Below, piece by piece: positions 35,050 to 44,020 of a DNA stretch of 64,000 nucleotides. The notes beneath the pieces were generated by a model. The model had not been told where the DNA came from, ran no database searches, and worked only from the letters and a program-made list of their open reading frames with translations. The DNA is from CAVVYA01 sp963752345 (GTDB taxonomy: Bacteria > Pseudomonadota > Alphaproteobacteria > SMXQ01). The translations under genes and the position numbers were made by a program. The number at the start of each line of letters is the position of its first letter. Within the stretch, counting starts at the first letter, position 1. The DNA is taken from NCBI GenBank assembly GCA_963752345.1, contig CAVVYA010000013.1:124001-188000 (forward strand). Reading direction: 5' to 3'.

Positions 35050-35721
35050 TTACGCTTTCGTCATACGGCGGCGGATCGCGCCGAGGCCCAACAGACCCAT
35101 GCCGAACAAGGCGAGGGTCGCCGGTTCCGGCACCGGGGTGTAGTCCCCGTGGTATCCTTCGCCGTAATTACCGTTGATCGAGAGGATCTCCGAGGCGTTC
35201 GCGACGCTGTCCTCATCCGCCTCCTTGCAGGTCGTCCCGACCAGGGGGCAAGAGCCCGCGAGCACATCGATGTCTTTGTTGGTGCTGCCTGGATTGGACG
35301 TGACCACGACGAGGCTCTCATCGTCAGAGTTGCCGCCATCGCCATAAGGAATTTCGATGTCGCCGTCCGTGTCGCCTTCGATGAGGGCCTCGACGATATC
35401 TTTGACGTCGGCGCGGACATAGTCCGGCGGACTGCCACCGCCCAGGGCGCCAAACGACAAGCTCTCGCCGTTCAACGAGCCGCCACCGCTGGAATCAGAC
35501 CCTTTCCGATAGATCCAGGCGCCCAGCACCTGAGAGCCGACCGGCACATGGGCGGTCAACGCGCCGGTGTTGCCCTTCGGCCCAAAGGGATCCACCGAGA
35601 GATCGCCGTTCCCACTGAATGTTTGAAACGCGAGCATTGCCGCGTTGGCGGGCGTGGAAACACCCAGGGCCGCGAAAAGACCCAGGGTCACCAAAAACGA
35701 AGAAGTCCGCTGCCATCCCAT
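35050..35721 (-). CDS. PEP-CTERM sorting domain-containing secreted protein
   Basis: A 223-residue exported protein. The signal peptide is SSFLVTLGLFAALGVSTPANA. The C-terminus has VPEPATLALFGMGLLGLGA followed by IRRRMTKA: the P-E-P motif, membrane helix and arginine cluster recognised by exosortase, which links it to the exopolysaccharide/cell-surface sorting system. The mature domain is acidic, with a possible disulfide pair (AGSCPLVGTTCKEADED). ATG 35721 has AGGAG eight bases upstream. No exosortase gene is in the window. The passenger domain is not recognised. The following gap (35722-36130) shows an AT-rich stretch at 35800-35900 consistent with its promoter. Confidence 0.88.
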   Translation of the reverse strand: MGWQRTSSFLVTLGLFAALGVSTPANAAMLAFQTFSGNGDLSVDPFGPKGNTGALTAHVPVGSQVLGAWIYRKGSDSSGGGSLNGESLSFGALGGGSPPDYVRADVKDIVEALIEGDTDGDIEIPYGDGGNSDDESLVVVTSNPGSTNKDIDVLAGSCPLVGTTCKEADEDSVANASEILSINGNYGEGYHGDYTPVPEPATLALFGMGLLGLGAIRRRMTKA

Positions 35722-36130
35722 GCCACCGCTCCTGACGCGCCTGTCGCTCGATAAGGGCCACACGGCTGCCCAACCATGACAAAGCGAGTTTCATGCCAAG
35801 AGGATCAAAGCGTTTTAAAACAAAGCGCTATGAGCATTAGCCGAGGCCAGTGCGCGGGTCATTGACAAGTCTGCCGACGATTTTGGGTGTTTTAAGCGGA
35901 AAAATACGGGTTTGTACGCGGGCAAACTGTCATGGCCTCCGACATAAGTAGGTCTACGGAGAGCGGCCCGCCCACGCCGCGGGCCAGAGGTGCTATTCGG
36001 GACTGAATATCAACGGCTTAGCCTGGAGCTATTTCGGGCTACTCCGGCAAGGGCAACCGTTTGGGGTAAGTAGTTTTGCCGCTATCGGCGTCGGGGACCG
36101 GTTCGCCTGTGCAGTCACAAGCCGGCGGAC

Positions 36131-36161
36131 AAACGAAAAGCGGCACCCGAAGGTGCCGCTT
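36131..36161 (-). terminator. Intrinsic terminator of the second PEP-CTERM gene
   Basis: On the minus strand AAGCGGCACC, loop TTCG, GGTGCCGCTT, then TTCGTTTG: a perfect 10-bp stem (36138-36147 / 36152-36161). It lies about 25 bases past the TAA at 36186. Confidence 0.9.
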
Positions 36162-36185
36162 CCGTTAAGCGCATAGACGACGGGG

Positions 36186-36953
36186 TTAGGCGGTTTTGCG
36201 ACGGCGGACCACGCCGAGGCCGAGCAGCGCGACACCGAGCAGGGCGAAGCGTACCCGGCTCCGGCACCTCGTTGCGGATTTCGGCCACGAGCTTCTGCTC
36301 GATGGCAGCGGCGAAGTCGGCGAAGTCGTTAACGCCGATCACGAAACTGCCCGCACCGCCCTGGATATTGGCGGCATACCAAGCCTGGAGACTAGCGCCG
36401 CCGATGGCCAGACCATTGATCGCATCGACGCCGGCCGCCAGGGCCGCGTCGCGCGCGTCCGCGGTATTGGCGCCCTCATTCCGCTCACCGTCGCCCGACA
36501 CGTCGATGACCTGACGCAGGCCTTCGAAGCCGTTGTTGGCAAACAGCGGCGTGGCGAAGTTGAGCGCGCTGCCGGGCGCGGTGTTACCGGACGAGGAACG
36601 AGCGGTCAGGGCGAGCGCCGCAGCGAAGGCATTGGCGCTGGCAGCACTGTTGATCAGGGTCCAACCCACGGTCTGGGACTGTAAGCCCGCGCCCGACCAC
36701 TCAATGAAGTTGACGGCGATGGCGCCACCCTGAAACTCGCCGCAATCGCAGCCTGGACTGCGGCGCTCTGGAACGCCGAGATATAGCCGCCCTTCTGCAG
36801 GTTGTACTCGTTAGCGTCGACGCTGCCCGACACGTCAATCAGCAGGGACAGTTCGAGACCGACAGGCACGGCATGGGACGGCGTCGCGCTGAAAGCCAGT
36901 GGGATCGCAACGACCGCAGCGCCCAAAAGCTTTTTTAGATTTGAGTTAATCAC
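36186..36953 (-). pseudogene. DUF1194 / VWA-like PEP-CTERM protein, two frameshifts
   Basis: The frame-corrected product has 255 residues. The signal peptide is KLLGAAVVAIPLAFSATPSHA. DUF1194, a von Willebrand A-like domain, begins VGLELSLLIDVSGSVDANEY; D-x-S-x-S is the metal-site motif. It continues ALNFATPLFANNGFEGLRQV, VIDVSGDGERNEG and ending near DFAAAIEQKL. Near 36740 a T4 run appears shortened (-1): AASF-QGGAIAVNFIEWSGAG is recovered. Near 36247 one extra C (+1) hides the tail VPEPGTFALLGVALLGLGV followed by VRRRKTA. The two lesions cancel in length. It is the second PEP-CTERM protein of the window and has a near-identical terminator to the first. Confidence 0.8.
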
Positions 36954-37119
36954 GGTAAACCCCCTCCTCAGAATTGGTGTTCAAGAGCCAAGTGTTGCGT
37001 GCGCAACTGTATGGTCGCGGACGTTGCAACACTTATGCCGTTCCAGGGCTCATGGAGTAATCGCGTATATGTAATTGAAAAACATACGGTTGTCCTTGAC
37101 GCGGCAAAAAGGGGCGTGA

Positions 37120-37155
37120 CGAAAACATGTCGAAAACATGTAAGTATTTTCGACA
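37120..37155. promoter_or_regulatory. Tandem 11-bp direct repeat with overlapping inverted repeat (candidate operator)
   Basis: CGAAAACATGT is repeated back to back at 37120-37130 and 37131-37141. TGTCGAAAA (37128-37136) is mirrored by TTTTCGACA (37147-37155). The island is AT-rich and lies about 170 bases upstream of the DUF1194 PEP-CTERM start and past the kinase stop. It reads as a regulator binding site for the PEP-CTERM gene. The regulator is unknown. Confidence 0.45.
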
Positions 37156-37307
37156 ACGTCACATTTTCCGACACCGAACTATCCGCTCGTGCGTATGGGT
37201 TATCCGAATGGCGGATCACGCAGCCGTTCGTCGATCGACATACTAAGCGCAATGCGGGTTTGTTCGACCGCGGTGGCGCGGCCTCGCGTCGTGCTTGCCT
37301 GCAAATC

Positions 37308-38697
37308 TCAGGCAGCGCTCGCGCTGTGGAGCACGCGTGACGCCGGCAGACGCACGGTGACCACGGTGCCCCTGCCATAGCGGCTGGCGATCGCCAGCGT
37401 GCCGCCGTGCAACTCGACCAGGGAGCGGGTGACGGAGAGGCCGATGCCGGTGCCGCCGGCGATCCGCGCGGTGCGGACATGGGCCTGAAAGAACGGCTTG
37501 CCCACCTGCGCGAGCTTATCGTCGGGAATGCCGATGCCGTGATCCTCGACGGCGATCGCGACTGCCCTCAGGATCGGCCGTGGCGCGGATCGCAATGACG
37601 CCGCCTACATGCGAGAATTTGATCGCGTTGCTCAGCAGATTGAGCAGGATCTGATGCAGCGACCTTTCGTCCGCCCGCACGACCGGCGCCGGATTCGCCA
37701 CATCCAGGTCGATGCGTTGCTCCTTGCGGGCGGCGGCGGGCCGCACGGTGCGCACAGCACGCTCGATGACGGCAGCGATATTCAGCGTTTCCTCGCGCAG
37801 CTCATAGCGGCCCGCTTCGATCTTCGAGACGTCGAGCAGCCCGTCGATCAGCGCCAGCAGGTGGCTGCCGCTGTCGTGGATGTCGCCGGCGTATTCGGCA
37901 TAGCGGGCGTTCGCCACGGGGCCCAGCCGTTCGTCGCGGATCATCTCGGAGAAGCCGAGCACGGCGTTCAGCGGCGTGCGCAGCTCATGGCTCATGCTGG
38001 CGAGGAAGACCGATTTCGCGCGGCTCGCTTCCTCGGCCCGCTTGAGCGCGCTGCGCAAATCGTTCTCGATGCGCTTGCGCTCGGTGATGTCCTGGATGAC
38101 GCCGAAGATCGAAACCAGGCTGCCGTGGGCATCGTACTCGCAACGGCCGTCGATCCAGACCGTATGGTAGTGACCGCGCGCGTCGCACAGCCGGTATTCC
38201 AGTTCCTGGGCGCGATGCTCCTGCAGCAGCACGCGCAGAGCCTCGCGCACCGCCGCATGATCGCCCGGGTGCAGGATCTCGAACAGCGCGTCCAGGTGAA
38301 GCCGCGGATTGTCGGGCGACAGGCCGAAGAGCGGGCAGACGTCCTCGGATAACAGGTAATAGTCGGTCCCGAGCGTCCAGCGCCAATGGCCGACTTTCGC
38401 CATGCGCTGGGCCGAGCGCAGCAAATCTTCCTGGACGCGCAGCGCCTGCTGCTGCTGCCATCCCCAAGCGAGGGTGAGGGCGAGAAAGCCGGCGAGGGGG
38501 ACGGCGACGATCAGGGCCGTGATGCCGATCATCGCCGCAAGAACCGGCATGCCGGCCCAGACGATGACCTCCCACACGCCGAGGCCGATCGGCACTGCCA
38601 ATACGATCGCAATCGCCGTGATGATGGCCGTCACCACGCCGGCGCTCATTGCGGCGCAGCGCCGGATCAACCATTGCAGAAGCGGCACGGGACTCAT
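37308..38697 (-). pseudogene. PAS-containing sensor histidine kinase (PleC/DivJ-like), one frameshift
   Basis: About 462 residues after correction. Two membrane helices lie at the N-terminus (VVTAIITAIAIVLAVPIGLG and GMPVLAAMIGITALIVAVPL). A PAS/PAC module follows (MAKVGHWRWTLGTDYYLLSE to IFGVIQDITERKRIENDL). The HisKA H-box is FLASMSHELRTPLNAVLGFS. The HATPase has N-box ILLNLLSNAIKFS, G1 VEDHGIGIPDD and G2 GGTGIGLSVTRSLVELHGG. Near 37570 a +1 base shifts the frame; removing the A after GAGGGC restores VAIAVEDHGIGI. The phospho-acceptor lies before the lesion and the ATP lid after it, so if real the kinase would be dead. No cognate regulator is adjacent. Confidence 0.82.
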
Positions 38698-38967
38698 GTG
38701 CGGACCGGGAGAAGCGGCATCCCATAGATGTTATTAACGCGCGCTTAAGAAAGACTTACCAACCGCGGGCCATCGCCGCCAACGGCGGCCGCCCGACGAG
38801 ATTTAAAGTGCCCTGCCATCAGGGCATAACTATGGAACGGACGAGTGGCGGTCCTGTGCGACTGACGGGCTATTCACGCCCCGGCCGGGAATGAGCGAAT
38901 GTGGTTCGCCGAAGGTGGACCGAATCTCTAGCACCGCCGCGACACATTTCACCCTCGGAGCGCGGCA

Positions 38968-39378
38968 TCATTTCTTGAGTTGATCGACCGCCCGGTTAAA
39001 GCTCTGGCTCAGATCCTTGTAGGCGTCTGCGAAGCCCTGCTTCGTGGCATCCCAGGCGTTGCCGGACGCCTTGCCCATGTCATCGAGCTTGGCCGCCGTC
39101 TGCGCGCGTTTTTCCTTCAGCTCCTTGATGCTGCGCTCTTGCGCTGCCTTTGCTTCGCCCGACGATTTGGCGGCTCGGGCTTCCAGCTCTTCGATTTTTT
39201 CATCGGTCTCGCGCACCAGATTCTTGCCGTATTCAACCGCAGCCTGTTTCTTCTCGACCGTGAAGGTCTTCACCTGGTCCCAGGCTTCGCCCACTTGGGA
39301 GGCTGCGGAGACCGTATGGGCGGTGAGCAGACCCAACACCCCTGCCAGCAGAATGCCCGCCGTAATCGTTCGAATCAT
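38968..39378 (-). CDS. Secreted all-helical (coiled-coil) protein, unknown function
   Basis: A 136-residue protein with a signal peptide (IRTITAGILLAGVLGLLTAH, cut around SAASQ). The mature part is almost entirely charged helix: VEKKQAAVEYGKNLVRETDE, KIEELEARAAKSSGEAKAA and RSIKELKEKRAQTAAKLDDM. It ends with DAYKDLSQSFNRAVDQLKK. The pattern resembles apolipoprotein-like or Sll1863-type stress proteins but is too low in complexity for a firm family. Stand-alone gene. The gap 38698-38967 on one side and 39379-39702 on the other hold nothing further that I can support. Confidence 0.65.
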   Translation of the reverse strand: MIRTITAGILLAGVLGLLTAHTVSAASQVGEAWDQVKTFTVEKKQAAVEYGKNLVRETDEKIEELEARAAKSSGEAKAAQERSIKELKEKRAQTAAKLDDMGKASGNAWDATKQGFADAYKDLSQSFNRAVDQLKK

Positions 39379-39702
39379 GACCGTTCTCCTAGGCTATGTG
39401 GCAGAGATATGTGAGGGACGATCCCCGCTTGGGGAGGAAGTACCATAGCACCTTCGGCTTTATCGAGCACCGGCCTTTGCTGCGCTGTTGATACGCCTTT
39501 CGCGCCCGGTCATCAGGCTTGCCATGGCCGCCCGCACCCTGACCGACACAGAATTTTGCGCCGAAGAGCATAGAGGGCGTGCCTCGGCGGAAACCTCGGG
39601 AATACCCATCAGATGAGCCGGCGATTCCGGTTTGCCGGCGCTCGGGGAAGTGCCAGACTGTCGCGAAGCCGTGGCACAAGCGGCCATATGGAGGACTGGG
39701 AC

Positions 39703-40788
39703 ATGCAAGTCTACTCGCTCAAGAGTTTTGCGTGCGTCCTTGCGGTTGCCATGGGCGCGCTCGTGTCTTCCGCCAGCCAGGCCGAAGGCCCGATCTCTTT
39801 CGACGGCAAAGTCGTCACCATGATCATTCCGGCGGGGGTCGGCGGCGGCACCGCGGCTGTCGGACGCTTGCTCGGCGACCATCTCGTCAACCATCTGCCG
39901 GGCAAGCCGAGGATCGTCTATCGCAACATGCCGGCGGGCGGCGGCATGGCGGCGCTCAATTATTTCGTGCGTGAGGTCAAGCCGGACGGCATGACGATCG
40001 TCGTCGCGGCGAACGCCGCGGCGGATCCGATCCGCTTTCGCCGCCCGGGCTCGCAATATAATCCAGCGACCTTTGCCGTCGTCGGCGGCGTCTCGCGCGG
40101 CGCCAGCCTGCTGATCATCAGTAAGCAGGCGCAGTCGCGCCTCACCGATCCTCTGGCGCAGCCCGTGGTGATGGGCGCTTACGACGCCAACCGCTCGGGC
40201 GAGCAGATGGCGCTGTGGGGCCGCGAGTATCTTCAGTGGAATCTGAAATGGGTGATCGGCTATCCCGGGACCGCCGAGATCACGCTGGCGCTGCAGCGCG
40301 GCGAGATCGACATGATTTCCACCGGCAACATGTTCCTGATCAACGAGCTGGCGCGCTCGGGCAAGTTCGCGGTGCTAGCGCAGACCGGCTCGCTGGTCAA
40401 CGGCAAGCTGGTGCCGCGCACCGAATTCCCCGACGCCATGATGTTTCCCGAAGCGATTCGCCCGAAGCTCGACAGCACGCTCGCGCGCAACGGCTTCGAT
40501 TACTGGGAGGCGATCAACGCCCAGGACAAATGGGTGGCACTGCCCGAGAAGACGCCGAAGGAGATCGTCGAGGTCTATCGCAGCGCCTTCCGCGGCGTGG
40601 CGCAGGACAAGGCCTTCCTCGAGCAGGGCGTCAAGATCATCAGCGCCGAATTCGCCCCCATCCTGCCCGAGGATCAGGAGAAGCTGCTGCTGCAGGTCGC
40701 CAACACGCCCGACGAGGCGCTCGACTATCTCAATGTCCTGAAGCGCAAGCAGGGCCTGCCGATCGACACGAAGGCGGCGAGCGAGTGA
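39703..40788 (+). CDS. Bug/TctC-family periplasmic solute receptor, receptor 2
   Basis: A 361-residue receptor. The signal peptide is SFACVLAVAMGALVSSASQA. Landmarks are VVTMIIPAGVGGGTAAVGRL, the NMPAGGGMAALNYF ligand loop and a GYPGTAEITLALQRGEIDM segment shared with receptor 3 (GYPGTAETLIAIERGEL). It is somewhat divergent: the usual GGGxD-x-x-A motif reads GGGTAAVG, so the first ligand-contact aspartate is absent, which may change substrate class. ATG 39703 follows GGAGG by nine bases. No TctAB genes are nearby. It is followed 66 bases later by a response regulator receiver. Confidence 0.88.
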   Translation: MQVYSLKSFACVLAVAMGALVSSASQAEGPISFDGKVVTMIIPAGVGGGTAAVGRLLGDHLVNHLPGKPRIVYRNMPAGGGMAALNYFVREVKPDGMTIVVAANAAADPIRFRRPGSQYNPATFAVVGGVSRGASLLIISKQAQSRLTDPLAQPVVMGAYDANRSGEQMALWGREYLQWNLKWVIGYPGTAEITLALQRGEIDMISTGNMFLINELARSGKFAVLAQTGSLVNGKLVPRTEFPDAMMFPEAIRPKLDSTLARNGFDYWEAINAQDKWVALPEKTPKEIVEVYRSAFRGVAQDKAFLEQGVKIISAEFAPILPEDQEKLLLQVANTPDEALDYLNVLKRKQGLPIDTKAASE

Positions 40789-40854
40789 CGCGCAGCGGAT
40801 AGCGAAGGGGTCGACCAGCGGCGCAATTTGAGACAGCTTTTGGTGGAGGAAGCC

Positions 40855-41232
40855 ATGTGCAAAGTCATCGTAGTCGAGGACGACGCCTTGCTCGCTTTCG
40901 ACCTGGAAACCGTGCTCGCCAGCGGTGGATACCACCCGCGCGGGCTCGCTCCCTCCGTGGAAACCGCATTGGCTCTGGCCCATGACCAGCGCCCGCATCT
41001 TGCACTCATCGACGTTCGTCTGCGCGACGGCGGCGACGGTATTGCTCTCGCAGAAGAGCTTCACCGTCGGTGGGGCGTCCCGAGCATCATCGTCTCAGGT
41101 TTGCCACAACTGGCGGACGTCGGCGGACCCGCAATCAAGGGTTGGATCAGTAAGCCCTTTGATCCTGATGACTTGTTGTCCATGGTCGCCAAACACAGGC
41201 TCCCTTCCAGACACCATCAGGCTTCAGCCTGA
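40855..41232 (+). CDS. Single-domain response regulator (CheY-like receiver)
   Basis: A 125-residue receiver with no output domain. The acidic pocket is VIVVEDDALLAFDLE, the phospho-acceptor aspartate is in HLALIDVRLRDGGDG, the switch Ser/Thr region is SIIVSGLPQ and the conserved lysine is in GWISKPFDPDDLL. Start ATG 40855 has GGAGG six bases upstream. Lone receivers in alphaproteobacteria often serve phosphorelays or cell-cycle circuits. The nearest kinase gene is 2.2 kb away on the other strand and frameshifted, so a direct pairing is possible but unproven. Confidence 0.9.
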   Translation: MCKVIVVEDDALLAFDLETVLASGGYHPRGLAPSVETALALAHDQRPHLALIDVRLRDGGDGIALAEELHRRWGVPSIIVSGLPQLADVGGPAIKGWISKPFDPDDLLSMVAKHRLPSRHHQASA

Positions 41233-41253
41233 ACGCCGGACATCGGCCCTGGC

Positions 41254-41838
41254 TCAAGCGATGACGAAGTCAAAGCGCGCGGCAAGGCGATCGGTTTCGC
41301 GATTGATCTTCATCAGCAGCCGTTCATTGAACAGCCCATCGCGACTGTTTTGCGGCTCGTCCGGGAAATAGAGCTGTGTCGTGAGTATCCGGCCATTCGG
41401 TCTTTGGACCTTCGCATGATAGTGCCGCGTGCGACCGGGATACAGAGCCGGCACGATCGTCGAGAATTGCCAGTGGCCCGTATCGTCCGTGAACTGGTGG
41501 CCTCTCAGCTTGAACCCGTCATTGTCGTAATGGCCGTTTTCATCCGCGTGCCATAGCTCCACGAGGGCCGCGCGAACCGGGCGGCAGGCGGCATCGAGGA
41601 CAAAACCCGACAGCACGATCTTGGTGCCATTCGGAGCATCGCCGGCGAAGTCGTTCCGCAGGGGCGTATTCGGCTTGAAGAACGGTCCTTCTGATTGAGA
41701 CAGCGTCGGTCGATGATCGTCGCCGCAAGACGGCGTGAGCTCCGCTGGAACCCGTGACTGCGGGAAAGCGGAGGTTGCCGCCAGCGCCGAGCCCGCGACG
41801 AATCCGCTCAGAACCGCGCGTCGTGATGCCACTTTCAT
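41254..41838 (-). CDS. Exported intradiol ring-cleavage dioxygenase-like protein (Tat signal)
   Basis: A 194-residue protein. The start ATG 41838 is supported by AAAGGAG seven bases upstream and opens with a twin-arginine signal (KVASRRAVLSGFVAGSALAA). The mature domain matches the non-haem Fe(III) intradiol dioxygenase fold: SEGPFFKPNTPLRNDFA, RPVRAALVELWHADENGHY, HQFTDDTGHWQFSTIVPALY and GRTRHYHAKVQRP, where a Tyr and the two histidines are likely iron ligands. Export via Tat suggests an unusual periplasmic or surface role rather than standard catechol catabolism. No other aromatic-degradation gene is near. Confidence 0.87.
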   Translation of the reverse strand: MKVASRRAVLSGFVAGSALAATSAFPQSRVPAELTPSCGDDHRPTLSQSEGPFFKPNTPLRNDFAGDAPNGTKIVLSGFVLDAACRPVRAALVELWHADENGHYDNDGFKLRGHQFTDDTGHWQFSTIVPALYPGRTRHYHAKVQRPNGRILTTQLYFPDEPQNSRDGLFNERLLMKINRETDRLAARFDFVIA

Positions 41839-42145
41839 GGTGCTCTCCTTTCTGGAACGACCGGCTCTCTGCTTACGCAATAAATCGGCGTGATCGGCAT
41901 CCCATGCAACGCCGGAGATTTCACCGTGGTCCGGCCTCTCCTAGAAGTGAACAGATTCGCGTGCCCTGATCTCCTGGCCACAGATCTACTCACTCACCTC
42001 GGGTTGCTTTGGGCATCATCGCCGCAAAACTGTCTTTATGCTGGGCACGATCCACCATAGGATCGTTACGCTTTAAAAGTCTGCCGCCCAGCCGGCACAG
42101 AACGTTTCGGGTCAACCGATGACGGCAAGAACAGGGAAGACACGC

Positions 42146-43147
42146 ATGAAACCTGCCACGATTGCGACTGCGGTGGCGCTCGTTGCCATGACGCATGCTC
42201 TAACACCCGCCATAGCGGATGATTTCTATGCCGGCAAACGGCTGTCCATTGTTGCCGGCTTTGCGCCGGGTGGTGGTTACAACTCCTATGCGCGCGTGCT
42301 GTCGCGCCATATCGGCCGGCATGTCGCAGGCAATCCGACAACCATCGTTCAGAACATGCCGGGCGCCGGCAGCCTGACTGCCGTGAAGCACCTCTATACC
42401 ACCGCTCCGCAAGACGGGACGGTCATGGCGATCTTCAATGGCGCGCTGATCCAGCAAGCCCTTTCCAACCCGGAACTCGGCGTCGATTTCACGAAGATGC
42501 GCTTCGTGGGCAGCGCAAGCGGCCTGCCGCTCCTGTGCTACGCCTGGCATGCGACGGGCATCAAGACACTCGACGATTTACGCACCAAGGAATTCATCAT
42601 CGGCTCGTCCAGCAAAGGCTCCAGCTCCTATATCGGCGGAGCCTTGCTGAAATCCATGCTGCGCGCGCCGGTCAAAGTGGTGCTCGGCTATCCCGGCACG
42701 GCGGAGACGCTGATCGCCATAGAGCGCGGCGAACTGCATGGCGATTGCGGCGCCTGGACAAACATCTCGCCAGACTGGCTGGCCAACAACAAGGTGACGC
42801 CGATCGTTCGGTTTTCGCGCTCAGTCGGCACCGGCATGCCGGACATTCCGCACATCGCCGACGTCGTGAAGACCGAGGAGGAGCGGCAAATCATCGCGCT
42901 GGTTGCCTCGCCCTACGAAATGGGCCGCCTCTTCATCATGGGGCCGGACGTGCCGCCCGACCGGCTCGCGACCCTGCGCGCCGGCTTCAACGCCACCCTC
43001 AAGGATCCCGACTTTCTGGCCGACGTGGAAAAGGCGCGGCTCGAGGTGATCGGCCCGATGACGGGCGAGCAGGTCGAGGCCGGCGTCCGGGAGCTCTACG
43101 GCACGTCCAAGGACATCGTGGTCAAGGCGATGAAGGCCATAGAATAG
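42146..43147 (+). CDS. Bug/TctC-family periplasmic solute receptor, receptor 3
   Basis: A 333-residue receptor most similar to receptor 1. Both have a GGGY(N/D)-x-YARVLSRH motif and a NMPGA ligand loop (VQNMPGAGSLTAVKHLY). The signal peptide is TIATAVALVAMTHALTPAIA. It ends with MTGEQVEAGVRELYGTSKDI, the usual family C-terminus. ATG 42146 is preferred to an in-frame ATG 27 bases upstream because AGGGAAG sits at proper distance. It has its own unit, ending 33 bases before the convergent tRNA gene. Like the other two receptors it has no membrane partners here and must share a TctAB elsewhere. Confidence 0.9.
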   Translation: MKPATIATAVALVAMTHALTPAIADDFYAGKRLSIVAGFAPGGGYNSYARVLSRHIGRHVAGNPTTIVQNMPGAGSLTAVKHLYTTAPQDGTVMAIFNGALIQQALSNPELGVDFTKMRFVGSASGLPLLCYAWHATGIKTLDDLRTKEFIIGSSSKGSSSYIGGALLKSMLRAPVKVVLGYPGTAETLIAIERGELHGDCGAWTNISPDWLANNKVTPIVRFSRSVGTGMPDIPHIADVVKTEEERQIIALVASPYEMGRLFIMGPDVPPDRLATLRAGFNATLKDPDFLADVEKARLEVIGPMTGEQVEAGVRELYGTSKDIVVKAMKAIE

Positions 43148-43180
43148 CGAAGCCCTGCCCGGAAACGATCACGCGATAAG

Positions 43181-43257
43181 TGGCGTCCCCGGCGGGATTC
43201 GAACCCACGGCCCCGAGATTAGGAATCTCGTGCTCTATCCTGCTGAGCTACGGGGAC
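43181..43257 (-). tRNA. tRNA-Arg (anticodon CCT), CCA encoded
   Basis: The minus-strand sequence folds as a 77-nt cloverleaf. The acceptor is GTCCCCG with CGGGGAC, the D arm GCTC...GAGC, the anticodon stem CGAGA/TCTCG with loop TTCCTAA (anticodon CCT, reading AGG), and the T arm GTGGG-TTCGAAT-CCCGC. The 3' CCA is encoded (43181-43183). The tRNA lies between receptor 3 and the PagL-like gene. Such tRNAs are common integration sites, but no integrase or duplicated 3' end is present. Confidence 0.97.
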
Positions 43258-43365
43258 ACTGGCGGCGAAGATAACCCGGCCCGGCCTTCCCGGGCAACCG
43301 CAGGCTGGCTGCGGGTGAGATCGCTACCGTTGGGCGCGACGGCTTCGGCGCAGCAGAATCGAACT

Positions 43366-43899
43366 TCAGCGCAGCGGAATCGAGTACGTGAGGTCGAGCA
43401 CTTCGACACCCGGGTTGTCGTCGTCGCCGAGTCCGGCATTCGACAGGTGATAGAACCGCAGGCCGACGCGCGAGCGGTTGTCGAAGCGGTAGGCGATGGT
43501 GATCGCGGAGCGGAATTCGATCGTGTGGCCGAGGTCCTTGCCGTCGCCTTCGCTGTAGGCGCCCACCGCGATGCTCGGCGTCAGCACCCAGCGGTTGCCG
43601 AAGAAGAAATCGGTGCCGAATCCGGCGTAGCCGTAGAGGCTGGCCTCGGTCGTCGCCATGGCGCCTATCATCGGCTGGAAGATCCACAGCCGCTTGCTGG
43701 ACATCCATTCGATGCCGCCCGCCAACGCCTGATCGTCGTTATGGATGACGTCGAAATAGCCGAGACTGAGGGTGAGGAAGCTGGGGTCCTGGGCGATGGC
43801 GGCGCGTGGCGCAAAGCCGCCAACTCCACTGAACGCACCGATAGCGACCGCGGCGCCGGCGAGCAAACTCCGCCGCATCTGCGAGAGACTGACGCCCAC
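43366..43899 (-). CDS. Acyloxyacyl hydrolase / lipid A 3-O-deacylase-like (PagL family)
   Basis: An outer-membrane beta-barrel of about 177 residues with signal peptide (RRSLLAGAAVAIGAFSGVGG ... AIAQ). The C-terminal part VGLRFYHLSNAGLGDDDNPG VEVL (split here for length) has the PagL catalytic pair, His and Ser in H-x-S-N-A, and the downstream N-P-G-x-E with the glutamate. PagL trims the 3-O acyl chain from lipid A in the outer leaflet. The GTG at 43899 has AAGGGGG upstream; ATG 43878 is an alternative. Length and barrel alternation (AITIAYRFDNRSRVGLRF) fit the family. Confidence 0.85.
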   Translation of the reverse strand: MGVSLSQMRRSLLAGAAVAIGAFSGVGGFAPRAAIAQDPSFLTLSLGYFDVIHNDDQALAGGIEWMSSKRLWIFQPMIGAMATTEASLYGYAGFGTDFFFGNRWVLTPSIAVGAYSEGDGKDLGHTIEFRSAITIAYRFDNRSRVGLRFYHLSNAGLGDDDNPGVEVLDLTYSIPLR

Positions 43900-44020
43900 T
43901 GCAACCCCCTTTTCCCCTGGCGGGCGGTCCATCCTTCACGGTCGGTATCCGAGCCCGGCACGTTCATTCTACCGATCCGCCGGGCTTTGGGAAGTCCGGC
44001 GGCAAGGCAGAAACCGCCCG

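Noticed and set aside
43181..43257. Genomic-island attachment site at tRNA-Arg(CCT)
   Set aside because: No integrase, no direct repeat of the tRNA 3' end and no composition break nearby.
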